Shown in pieces: positions 1-5,375 of a stretch of 5,375 bases of DNA. The DNA lies in NCBI GenBank assembly GCA_013042895.1, contig JABDPD010000258.1:1-5375 (forward strand), in the 5' to 3' direction. The stretch comes from Boseongicola sp. Its GTDB lineage: Bacteria; Pseudomonadota; Alphaproteobacteria; Rhodobacterales; Rhodobacteraceae. The position numbers and the translations under genes were made by a program. The notes beneath the pieces are model-generated. The model did not search any database. It saw nothing but the letters and a program-made list of their open reading frames with translations, and had not been told where the DNA came from. How positions within the stretch are numbered: position 1 is the stretch's first letter; the number at the start of each line of letters is the position of its first letter.

Positions 1-505
1 CGCCTAACATGCAGCCACCCTTGTAATGGATGTCGTCGGCATATCGATCCACTGTCGAGCAAAGCGAAATGACCGCCTTCATCCCTTCAGGTCTTAACGC
101 CGCAACCTGCAAGGAGTTAAATCCACCCCAGGAGATCCCCATCATCCCCCAATCGCCTGTCGACCAAGGCTGAGCGCGGACCCAGTTCATTACGTTAACC
201 GCATCCCGCCATTCCGTTAACGTATATTCATCCTCCATTGATCCTGATGAATCGCCGTTTCCGCGCATATCAACGCGGATACAGGCATATCCATGGCCAG
301 CCAAATAAGGGTGCGTAAGCTCATCTCGCGCAATCGTACCGTCACGCTTTCGATAGGGAAGATGCTCCAAAATGGCAGGAACAGGGTTGTTTTCGGCGTC
401 CTCGGGCAACCAAATCCGCACCGACAACTCCACTCCGTCCGGCATCATTATTCGCTGATCCGGCCATTCCATAACGCGTCTTGGAAAATCGCTTCGATGT
501 TTCAT
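1..505 (-). CDS. CocE/NonD-family alpha/beta hydrolase (X-Pro dipeptidyl-peptidase S15-like), N-terminal part, runs off the left edge
   Basis: The reverse strand encodes an open frame from ATG at 505 to the window edge (168 codons, no stop), so the C-terminal part is missing. The protein begins MKHRSDFPRR and has the family landmarks in order: 'MPDGVELSVRIWLP' (21-34), 'HLPYRKRDGT' (48-57) whose Y51 sits where the oxyanion-hole Tyr of cocaine esterase lies, 'RVDMRGNGDSSG' (77-88), and the nucleophile elbow GISWGG with catalytic Ser125. The family hydrolyses esters or amides, and some members act as X-Pro dipeptidyl peptidases or acylases. The substrate cannot be read from this fragment. The Asp and His of the triad would lie outside the window. 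There is no signal peptide, so it is probably cytoplasmic. The start is supported by AAGGGG six bases upstream. An in-frame GTG 24 bases upstream would overlap that site and is less likely. It is transcribed away from the SDR-photolyase pair, and no functional link is evident. Confidence 0.9.
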   Translation of the reverse strand, partial: MKHRSDFPRRVMEWPDQRIMMPDGVELSVRIWLPEDAENNPVPAILEHLPYRKRDGTIARDELTHPYLAGHGYACIRVDMRGNGDSSGSMEDEYTLTEWRDAVNVMNWVRAQPWSTGDWGMMGISWGGFNSLQVAALRPEGMKAVISLCSTVDRYADDIHYKGGCMLG

Positions 506-511
506 GAAATA

Positions 512-517
512 CCCCTT
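512..517 (-). promoter_or_regulatory. Shine-Dalgarno site for the CocE-like hydrolase
   Basis: On the reverse strand AAGGGG lies six bases before the ATG at 505. This is a good ribosome binding site and decides the start in favour of this ATG over the upstream in-frame GTG, whose leader would contain it. Confidence 0.65.
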
Positions 518-563
518 CGCCGCTTCCACGTAACCACGCAACAAGCGATCTGAAAAGACCGCG

Positions 564-591
564 TTGACGCCGATAGATGGACGGCTACCTC
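564..591 (+). promoter_or_regulatory. Weak candidate promoter for the SDR-photolyase operon
   Basis: TTGACG (564-569) is a near-consensus -35 hexamer. A poor -10 candidate, TACCTC, follows at 586-591 with a 16-base spacer. If used, transcription would begin at about 598, almost on the ATG at 599, giving a leaderless message. This would fit the lack of a clear Shine-Dalgarno sequence before that ATG. The -10 match is weak and the gap is only 93 bp, so this is a suggestion. I found no convincing -10/-35 pair in the opposite direction for the hydrolase. Confidence 0.2.
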
Positions 592-598
592 GTGAACT

Positions 599-1264
599 AT
601 GAAACGCGCACTTGTTATAGGGGCTTCCGGAGGGATCGGAACGGCCGTCTCACACGAACTGGCTTCTCGTCGTTATGACTTGACCGGGCTTTCGCGGAGA
701 GTTGACGGTTTGGACGTCACCAATGAGGCCAGCATCCAATCGCACCTCGGCCATCTAGAGGGCCCGTTCGATCTGATCTTGGTTGCCACCGGCGCGCTTG
801 AACCGGGCGGCCATGCGCCGGAGAAGGCCGTTCGAGAAATCACTCCTGAAGCGATGGAGGCCGCCTTCCGCATCAATGCGATCGGACCAATGATCATTTT
901 AAAACATAGTCTTAGGCTGATATCAAAAGACACCCCAGCAATCTTTGCGGCATTGTCCGCACGGGTTGCCTCAATTGGCGACAACGGCATAGGTGGCTGG
1001 CACAGCTACCGGGCATCTAAAACGGCGCTGAACCAATTCATCCACGGCGCTGCGATCGAACTGAAGCGCACACACAAGAACGCAACGGCCGTTTGCCTGC
1101 ACCCCGGCACCGTCGAAACTGCCTTCACAGAAAAATATGCGGGCCGCCATAAAACTGTTCCGCCGCATGAAGCAGCCACCAATCTTATTGACGTCATGGA
1201 AAGTTTGACGCCCGACCAGTCGGGCAAGTTTTTCGATTATGCCGCGCGAGAAATCCCCTGGTGA
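599..1264 (+). CDS. Short-chain dehydrogenase/reductase (SDR), C-factor/CsgA-like, coupled to the photolyase
   Basis: A complete 221-residue NAD(P)-dependent oxidoreductase, a typical length for single-domain SDRs. The Rossmann start MKRALVIGASGGIG carries the glycine motif G8xxxG12xG14. R33-R34 after the second strand favour NADP(H). D39 (LDVTN) is the usual adenine contact. The third-strand motif is 'VATGAL' (62-67) in place of the usual NNAG. Catalytic residues are N93 (RINAIGP), a Ser in 'ALSARVAS' (S120 likely, S125 the alternative), Y137 and K141 (YRASK), followed by 'HPGTVETAF' (168-176). The 'SIGDN...GGW' insertion before the Tyr and the C-terminal 'SGKFF...IPW' resemble the C-factor/CsgA-like subgroup. 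The substrate is unknown. No signal peptide or membrane segment is seen, so it is probably cytoplasmic. Its stop overlaps the next gene by 4 bp (GTGA), so the two are co-translated. No strong Shine-Dalgarno sequence precedes the ATG, but the Rossmann fold begins here and leaves no room for a later start. Confidence 0.93.
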   Translation: MKRALVIGASGGIGTAVSHELASRRYDLTGLSRRVDGLDVTNEASIQSHLGHLEGPFDLILVATGALEPGGHAPEKAVREITPEAMEAAFRINAIGPMIILKHSLRLISKDTPAIFAALSARVASIGDNGIGGWHSYRASKTALNQFIHGAAIELKRTHKNATAVCLHPGTVETAFTEKYAGRHKTVPPHEAATNLIDVMESLTPDQSGKFFDYAAREIPW

Positions 1265-2787
1265 GCCGGCTTGTCCTCGTTCTTGGCGACCAGCTGACTT
1301 TCGACATTGCGTCCCTAAAAGCCGCCGACAAAACTAAGGACATCGTTGTCATGGCGGAGGTGGCGGACGAAGCGTCCTATGTTCCTCATCATCCCAAAAA
1401 AATTGCCTTCCTTTTCTCAGCCATGCGCCATTTCGCCGAAAACCTAAGGCAAGTCGGTTGGCGGGTTAACTATACCAAGTTTGAAGATAGCGGCGCTCAC
1501 GCTTCAATCGGAGCTGCGCTCTTGGCAGCTGCAGAGGAACACAGATGCTCAAAAGTGCTGGCCACCGAACCCGGCGAATGGCGGCTGTTAAAACATCTTA
1601 ACGACATACCCCTGGACGTGACGCAGTTGGAAGACGACCGATTTGTCGCCAGCCATGCCGAGTTCCTTAGTTGGGCTGAGGGAAGAAAAGAATTGCGGCT
1701 TGAATGGTTTTACCGGGAAATGCGCCGCAAGTCCGGGCTGTTGATGGACGGTGATAAACCGGAGGGCGGTAAGTGGAATTTTGATCAGGACAATCGCAAA
1801 CCTGCACCGGGCGGCGTCGACTTTTCGGGGCCTATGCACTTCCGCCCTGACCACATTACGTCCGAGGTTCTTGATCTGGTCGAAACGCGCTTCGGTGATA
1901 ATTTTGGCGACCTTCGTCCGTTTTGGTTCGCAGTAACATCTGATGATGCGCATCGCGCCTTGGCTCATTTTGTCGACGGTGGCTTGGCAAAGTTTGGTGA
2001 TTATCAGGACGCGATGCTTTCGGATGAGAGGTTCTTGTGGCACGCGGTTTTGTCCATGTATCTAAACGTCGGCCTGCTTTCCCCGCTTGAAGTCTGCCGT
2101 GCGGCCGAGTCCGCATGGAAAGATGGAAGGGCCCCTTTGAACGCGGTCGAGGGGTTTATCCGGCAGATCATCGGGTGGCGCGAATTCGTGCGTGGCATCT
2201 ATTTCCACGAAGGCCCTGACTATGTCTCTCGCAATTTTCTTGACCATGATCGCGCATTGCCAGCCCTTTATTGGGGGGGCGAAACAAAGATGCATTGTCT
2301 GTCGCAGGCCGTCGATCAAACCCGTGCGGAGGCCTACGCCCACCACATCCAGCGCCTTATGGTTACAGGAAATTTCGCGCTTCTGGCTGGGGTTCATCCG
2401 CACGAGGTTCATGAATGGTACCTTGCCGTATACGCCGATGCTTACGAGTGGGTCGAAGCCCCAAACACAGTTGGCATGAGTCAGTTTGCTGACGGCGGGG
2501 TCGTCGGCTCAAAGCCCTATGTGTCGTCGGGTAACTACATTGACCGGATGTCGGACTACTGCAAAACCTGTGCCTATTCGGTGAAAACAAAGACGGGTGA
2601 GGGGGCTTGTCCTTTCAATTTGCTCTATTGGCACTTCTTGGATCGGCACCGAAAACGTTTCGCGTCAAACCCGCGTATGGGCAATATGTACCGGACGTGG
2701 GATCGGATGAATGCCGATAAACGAGAGACAATTATTGCCGAAGCAGATGCGTTCTTGCGCGCGCTTGAGAATGGCGATCCGGTTTAG
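1261..2787 (+). CDS. phrB: FeS-type bacterial (6-4) photolyase / cryptochrome (PhrB/CryB class)
   Basis: A complete 508-residue flavoprotein expected to bind FAD, a [4Fe-4S] cluster and a ribityllumazine antenna. PhrB repairs (6-4) photoproducts with light; Rhodobacter CryB also acts as a photoreceptor. The antenna domain opens with 'LVLVLGDQL' (4-12) and 'AEVADEASY' (32-40). Cluster ligands are C346, C434, C437 and C450. Their spacings match Agrobacterium PhrB C350/C438/C441/C454 with a constant offset of four. The same offset places H361-H362 on PhrB H365-H366 (repair His), Y420 and Y426 on Y424 and Y430, and W338, W386, Y387 on the electron-transfer W342, W390, Y391. PhrB numbering is from memory. 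All key residues are present, so activity is likely. The GTG start overlaps the SDR stop (GTGA), and MSRLVLVLGDQL aligns with known family N-termini. It ends before a convergent gene. The symbol follows Agrobacterium; in Rhodobacter it would be cryB. It is not orthologous to E. coli CPD photolyase. Confidence 0.96.
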   Translation: MSRLVLVLGDQLTFDIASLKAADKTKDIVVMAEVADEASYVPHHPKKIAFLFSAMRHFAENLRQVGWRVNYTKFEDSGAHASIGAALLAAAEEHRCSKVLATEPGEWRLLKHLNDIPLDVTQLEDDRFVASHAEFLSWAEGRKELRLEWFYREMRRKSGLLMDGDKPEGGKWNFDQDNRKPAPGGVDFSGPMHFRPDHITSEVLDLVETRFGDNFGDLRPFWFAVTSDDAHRALAHFVDGGLAKFGDYQDAMLSDERFLWHAVLSMYLNVGLLSPLEVCRAAESAWKDGRAPLNAVEGFIRQIIGWREFVRGIYFHEGPDYVSRNFLDHDRALPALYWGGETKMHCLSQAVDQTRAEAYAHHIQRLMVTGNFALLAGVHPHEVHEWYLAVYADAYEWVEAPNTVGMSQFADGGVVGSKPYVSSGNYIDRMSDYCKTCAYSVKTKTGEGACPFNLLYWHFLDRHRKRFASNPRMGNMYRTWDRMNADKRETIIAEADAFLRALENGDPV

Positions 2788-2815
2788 GTGCCCCGGCCTT
2801 TCTGCCGCGACCCGT

Positions 2816-2835
2816 TGGAGGGGGCTAGTCCTCCA
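2816..2835. terminator. Possible hairpin terminator between convergent genes
   Basis: TGGAGG (2816-2821) pairs with CCTCCA (2830-2835) around an 8-base loop. It lies 29 bases after the photolyase stop and 42 bases beyond the end of the convergent MORN gene, so it could end transcription from both sides. No T-run follows on either strand, so it is not a canonical intrinsic terminator. The rest of the 90-bp gap shows nothing else. Confidence 0.3.
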
Positions 2836-2877
2836 GACCACCCCGCAGCATTTAGGGAAGGGTGAAGTTAAGACAGG

Positions 2878-4293
2878 TTAATTGCTGTCACCGTCCGTGC
2901 TTGTCAGCGCGCCGTTTTCCCAAGCGCCAGTACGCTCTTCGCCCGTCGCATAGCGAATTGTCCCAGTGCCTTGGCGCTTGCCACGTACAAACGCACCTTC
3001 ATAGACATCTCCGTTTGCATAAGTCGCAACGCCTATCCCGTCGATTTCGCCCGCGTTCCATTCACCCACATAGGTGAAGCCATCGGGCATAGTGATCTTG
3101 CCCTGACCTTGGCGCTGGCCAGCAACGAAGCTGCCTTCGTAGACAGTTCCGTCCGAATAGGTGGCGAGACCTTCGCCTTCGCGCTGCCCGTTTATCCATC
3201 CGCCTTCATAGGTGTAGCCGTCAGCAAATGTCATTTTGCCTGTGCCGTGCATTTTGGCATTAAGGAAACCGCCCTCGTAAACCAGACCATTTGCGTAAGT
3301 GGCGACGCCTTCGCCTTCGATCACGCCCGCAACCCATGCTCCTTCATAGGTATTACCATCTGGGTAGACGATTTTGCCGGTTCCGTCTGCCAAATCGTTC
3401 TTGAATGTCCCGGCGTAGACCGAGCCATCGGGGTAGGTGACTTCGCCTTCTCCTTCTATGCGTCCATCGACCCAACCGCCGGAATAAACGTAGCCGTCGG
3501 TGCCAGTGAAGGTGCCTTGACCCTGACGCCTATCGGTTTCGAAAGTGCCTTCGTAGATGTCGCCATTGGCGTAGATGACGCGTCCTTGACCCTGACGTTT
3601 TCCGTCGACGAGGTCCCCCTCATAAACGTCGCCGTTAGGTTGTGTTAACGAACCTGTTCCATTGATCTGACCATTGGACCACTGTCCAACATAGACCAGC
3701 CCATCGGGCATTGTCAGAGTGCCGCGACCGTCACGCGCACCGCGCACCAGCTGGCCTTCATAGACCGCGCCGTCTGGATACTGGATCGTGCCGGTGCCTT
3801 CGCGAATTCCCTTGTTCCACTGGCCTTCATAAATATAGCCGTTTGGGCTTTCCATGCGCCCCTGTCCGTCGTGCAAGGCATCCACGAAACCACCTTCGTA
3901 TTTTACGCCGTTCGCATAATTCGCAACGCCTTGGCCATTGATCTTGCCGTCGCTCCATTCGCCTTCATAGGTCCCCCCGTCGGCAAAGACTATCTTGCCT
4001 CGGCCCTCTGGCTTGCCGGTCGCAAATTCACCTTCGTAAACGGATCCATTAGGAAATTCGGCGCGACCCTGCCCGCGGATTTCACCGTCCTGCCACTCGC
4101 CCGAATAGACATAGCCGTTGGGCAGTCGGTAGGTTCCCGTGCCGTGTTGTTTGCCATCCCGAAAAGTGCCTTCGTAGACGCCGCCGTCGTCGTATTGCTT
4201 TGTAATCACCTGGCCGTCTTGCGCCCACGCCGCCCCGCTCAGTGCCAGAACTGCACAGGTTGTCACTAGCTTTAGCCTCAGTCGATTTGCCAC
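2878..4293 (-). CDS. Secreted MORN-repeat protein (18 intact repeats plus a degenerate nineteenth)
   Basis: A 471-residue protein from GTG at 4293 to TAA at 2878-2880. Residues 1-24 form a Sec signal peptide: basic n-region (R4, R6, K8), hydrophobic core 'LVTTCAVLALSGA', and cleavage after AWA (24/25). There is no lipobox, so a soluble periplasmic or secreted protein is expected. The rest is a MORN array with repeat starts (YxG) at residue 40 and every 23 residues to 431 without a single indel. A nineteenth unit at 454 has lost its Tyr, and a short polar tail follows. MORN units form stacked beta-hairpins. In eukaryotes they act in membrane-associated scaffolds, but the role of bacterial secreted arrays is unknown. 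The frame stays open a further 161 codons upstream, but that part runs antisense into nadE. GTG 4293 is chosen because it opens the signal peptide and has GTGGA upstream. GTG 4305 and ATG 4395 are less likely alternatives. nadE is divergent and not obviously related. Confidence 0.9.
   Translation of the reverse strand: MANRLRLKLVTTCAVLALSGAAWAQDGQVITKQYDDGGVYEGTFRDGKQHGTGTYRLPNGYVYSGEWQDGEIRGQGRAEFPNGSVYEGEFATGKPEGRGKIVFADGGTYEGEWSDGKINGQGVANYANGVKYEGGFVDALHDGQGRMESPNGYIYEGQWNKGIREGTGTIQYPDGAVYEGQLVRGARDGRGTLTMPDGLVYVGQWSNGQINGTGSLTQPNGDVYEGDLVDGKRQGQGRVIYANGDIYEGTFETDRRQGQGTFTGTDGYVYSGGWVDGRIEGEGEVTYPDGSVYAGTFKNDLADGTGKIVYPDGNTYEGAWVAGVIEGEGVATYANGLVYEGGFLNAKMHGTGKMTFADGYTYEGGWINGQREGEGLATYSDGTVYEGSFVAGQRQGQGKITMPDGFTYVGEWNAGEIDGIGVATYANGDVYEGAFVRGKRQGTGTIRYATGEERTGAWENGALTSTDGDSN
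2935..3555 (-). repeat. Super-repeat copy B (MORN repeats 10-18)
   Basis: This is the second copy of the nine-repeat module (residues 247-453), directly abutting copy A in frame. Synonymous positions differ from copy A even where the protein is identical. For the shared 'NGDVYEG', five of seven codons differ at the third base. The duplication is therefore old and the amino-acid pattern has been kept by selection. Confidence 0.8.
3556..4176 (-). repeat. Super-repeat copy A (MORN repeats 1-9)
   Basis: This 621-bp block (residues 40-246) is the first copy of a nine-repeat module. It corresponds unit by unit to copy B, exactly 207 residues later. Markers are 'YSG' at 63 (with 270), 'KIV' at 100-102 (with 307-309), the Ala-for-Gly at 139 (with 346), 'TMP' at 194-196 (with 401-403), 'YVG' at 201 (with 408), and 'NGDVYEG' at 221-227 (with 428-434). 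By my hand count about half of the residues are identical overall. Confidence 0.8.
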
Positions 4294-4328
4294 GATCGGT
4301 TCCACTCTTTTTTGCGCCCGGTTCACTA

Positions 4329-4357
4329 AATCTAGTTGAGCAGCCAAAGGCTCGCAA
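4329..4357 (-). promoter_or_regulatory. Candidate sigma-70-type promoter of the MORN gene
   Basis: Read on the reverse strand, TTGCGA (4352-4357) and TAGATT (4329-4334) are separated by exactly 17 bases. Each hexamer matches the consensus at four of six positions. Transcription would begin near 4322, leaving a leader of about 30 bases before the GTG at 4293. This also supports a start inside the intergenic region rather than within nadE. Confidence 0.4.
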
Positions 4358-4420
4358 CGCTTTTCCGGTGCCTGCACCCTTTCCCTTCGGCGCATCTCTG
4401 CTAAGACACGAATTGGGCTT

Positions 4421-4426
4421 GGAGAG
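4421..4426 (+). promoter_or_regulatory. Shine-Dalgarno site of nadE
   Basis: GGAGAG lies five bases before the ATG at 4432 (seven from the GGAG core). It fixes the nadE start. No convincing -10/-35 pair was found for nadE in the 138-bp divergent gap. A lone TAAGAC at 4402-4407 has no matching -35 hexamer. Confidence 0.6.
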
Positions 4427-4431
4427 TGCGC

Positions 4432-5375
4432 ATGACAAACCGCTTCCGCATCACGCTTGGGCAGTTGAACCCAACCGTCGGAGATTTGGCTGGTAACAAG
4501 GCTAAGGCATTGGCCGCATGGGAAGAAGGCCGTGCGGCGGGTGCAGATTTCGTTGCTCTGCCTGAGATGTTCATCACTGGCTACAACACACAAGATTTGG
4601 TGATGAAACCCGCGTTTGCGCGCGATGCGATGGCCCATATCGAGGCGTTGATGGCCGAGACAGCAGATGGTCCGAGCCTGGGAATCGGCGGACCTCTGCT
4701 TCAGGGTGGTAAGCTTTTCAATGCGTATCATGTCCTCAAGGGCGGGCGACTTGTGCGTCAGGTCTTGAAGCACCATCTGCCAAACGAAACCGTCTTTGAT
4801 GAGGTGCGCCTCTATGAACCGGGGCCATTGGCCGGTCCTTATGATCTAGGTGTTTTGCGAGTTGGAACGCCCATCTGCGAGGATGCTTGGCATGAAGACG
4901 TGCCTGAGGCGCTTGAGGAAAGTGGCGCCGAGATTCTGTTGGTTCCGAATGGCTCGCCCTACTATCGCAACAAGTACGACACGCGTCTAAATCAGATGGT
5001 GTCGCGCGTTGTCGAAACTGGTCTGCCATTGATTTATCTTAACATGGTTGGCGGGCAGGATGATCAGGTTTTTGATGGTGGAACCTTTGTTCTGAACCCG
5101 GGCGGCGAGCTTGCGATGCGCCTACCTGTATTTGATGAAACCATCGCTCATGTCGACTTTGAAGAGACCTCGGAGGGCTGGAAAGCGGTCCCCGCCGAGA
5201 TAGCCACATTCCCGGATGAGTGGGAGCAGGACTATCGCGTGATGGTCGAATCCTTGCGTGACTATTTCCGGAAGACAGGTTTCAAAAAGGCGCTTTTGGG
5301 CCTGTCTGGCGGGATCGATTCTGCGATTGTCGCGACCATTGCGTCCGACGCTCTTGGCCCCGAAAACGTGCGCTG
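4432..5375 (+). CDS. nadE: Glutamine-dependent NAD+ synthetase, N-terminal 314 residues, runs off the right edge
   Basis: The enzyme amidates nicotinic acid adenine dinucleotide to NAD+ in the cytoplasm, using ATP and ammonia released from glutamine. The nitrilase-like glutaminase domain is complete. It opens with '[12 protein letters not shown]' (7-18), and its catalytic triad is E45 (LPEMFITGY), K113 (VLKHHLPN) and C149 (TPICEDAW), with 'NGSPYYRNK' (173-181) and 'YLNMVGGQD' (202-210) as further family blocks. The synthetase domain begins near residue 265 with '[12 protein letters not shown]', and its ATP-binding loop SGGIDS is at 292-297. The frame is still open at the edge; family members of this two-domain type have roughly 550 residues, so over half is present. 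The start ATG has a good Shine-Dalgarno sequence, and the first strand of the nitrilase fold follows directly. It is transcribed divergently from the MORN gene. Nothing in the visible part looks damaged. Confidence 0.96.
   Translation, partial: MTNRFRITLGQLNPTVGDLAGNKAKALAAWEEGRAAGADFVALPEMFITGYNTQDLVMKPAFARDAMAHIEALMAETADGPSLGIGGPLLQGGKLFNAYHVLKGGRLVRQVLKHHLPNETVFDEVRLYEPGPLAGPYDLGVLRVGTPICEDAWHEDVPEALEESGAEILLVPNGSPYYRNKYDTRLNQMVSRVVETGLPLIYLNMVGGQDDQVFDGGTFVLNPGGELAMRLPVFDETIAHVDFEETSEGWKAVPAEIATFPDEWEQDYRVMVESLRDYFRKTGFKKALLGLSGGIDSAIVATIASDALGPENVR

Larger units (their letters stand above)
2935..4176 (-). repeat. 69-bp tandem coding repeat array (18 MORN units)
   Basis: Eighteen consecutive 69-bp units encode the consensus (D/N)GxxYEGxWxxGxxxGxGxxxYx, phased here from the Tyr. 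Every unit is exactly 23 codons, and the repeat-start Tyr recurs at residues 40, 63, 86 and so on to 431. The nucleotide copies are well diverged, so the array is recognised at protein level rather than as near-identical DNA. Confidence 0.93.

Noticed and set aside
187..225. Two nearby GTTAAC sites as a possible regulatory inverted repeat
   Set aside because: They lie inside the hydrolase coding frame, encode ordinary conserved sequence and have no flanking symmetry.
293..553. Plus-strand 86-codon open frame
   Set aside because: It is antisense to the CocE-like hydrolase, whose motifs (LPYRKRDGT, RGNGDS, GISWGG) are unmistakable. Its own translation resembles nothing I recognise.
1588..2043. 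Minus-strand 151-codon open frame inside the photolyase gene
   Set aside because: It is a shadow of a gene whose sense product has full family conservation. The antisense product has no recognisable motif.
4255..4269. Cys13 of the MORN signal peptide as a lipoprotein attachment site
   Set aside because: The context (VTTC) is not a lipobox, and the hydrophobic core continues after the Cys to a good AWA signal peptidase I site.
4402..4407. TAAGAC as a -10 element for nadE
   Set aside because: No acceptable -35 lies 16-18 bases upstream (the sequence there is CTTTCC), so it is not listed as a promoter.
4294..4776. A 161-codon upstream extension of the MORN reading frame, giving a 632-residue protein from an ATG at 4776
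   Set aside because: It runs antisense through the first 345 bases of nadE, has no repeat or domain character, and would bury a clear signal peptide. GTG 4293 is preferred, and a candidate promoter lies at 4329-4357.
1..5375. Defence system, mobile element, CRISPR array or RNA gene
   Set aside because: No transposase, integrase, direct terminal repeats, spacer-repeat pattern, tRNA-like fold or toxin-antitoxin pair could be seen on either strand. Apart from the MORN array the genes are housekeeping or repair-type chromosomal genes.

Overview
The window looks like chromosomal DNA of an alphaproteobacterium, most likely the Rhodobacterales (Roseobacter group). The evidence is moderate-to-high GC, an FeS-type bacterial (6-4) photolyase/cryptochrome of the PhrB/CryB class, a CocE/NonD hydrolase of a type I associate with this order, and a two-domain glutamine-dependent NAD+ synthetase. 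The taxonomic call is inference from protein character, not from a marker gene.

Layout. Positions 1-505 (minus) hold the N-terminal 168 residues of a CocE/NonD-type serine hydrolase that runs off the left edge. A 93-bp divergent gap (506-598) separates it from a plus-strand pair: a short-chain dehydrogenase (599-1264) and a PhrB/CryB-like photolyase (1261-2787). The pair overlaps by 4 bp (GTGA) and is almost certainly co-transcribed and translationally coupled. A 90-bp convergent gap (2788-2877) carries a small hairpin. Next, on the minus strand, is a secreted protein made almost entirely of MORN repeats (2878-4293). A 138-bp divergent gap (4294-4431) follows. The window ends inside nadE (4432 to the edge), with its glutaminase domain complete and the synthetase P-loop just reached.

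The most unusual object is the MORN protein. It has eighteen 23-residue repeats in perfect register plus a degenerate nineteenth. Repeats 1-9 and 10-18 match one another unit by unit, so the array arose by an old duplication of a nine-repeat module. Periplasmic function is unknown. The photolyase keeps every diagnostic residue I could place against Agrobacterium PhrB (four FeS cysteines, the His-His pair, two active-site Tyr, the electron-transfer Trp/Trp/Tyr), so it is probably an active (6-4) photolyase or a photoreceptor of the CryB kind. I see no RNA genes, insertion sequences, CRISPR arrays or defence genes. Nothing here convincingly amounts to a wholly new multi-gene system.
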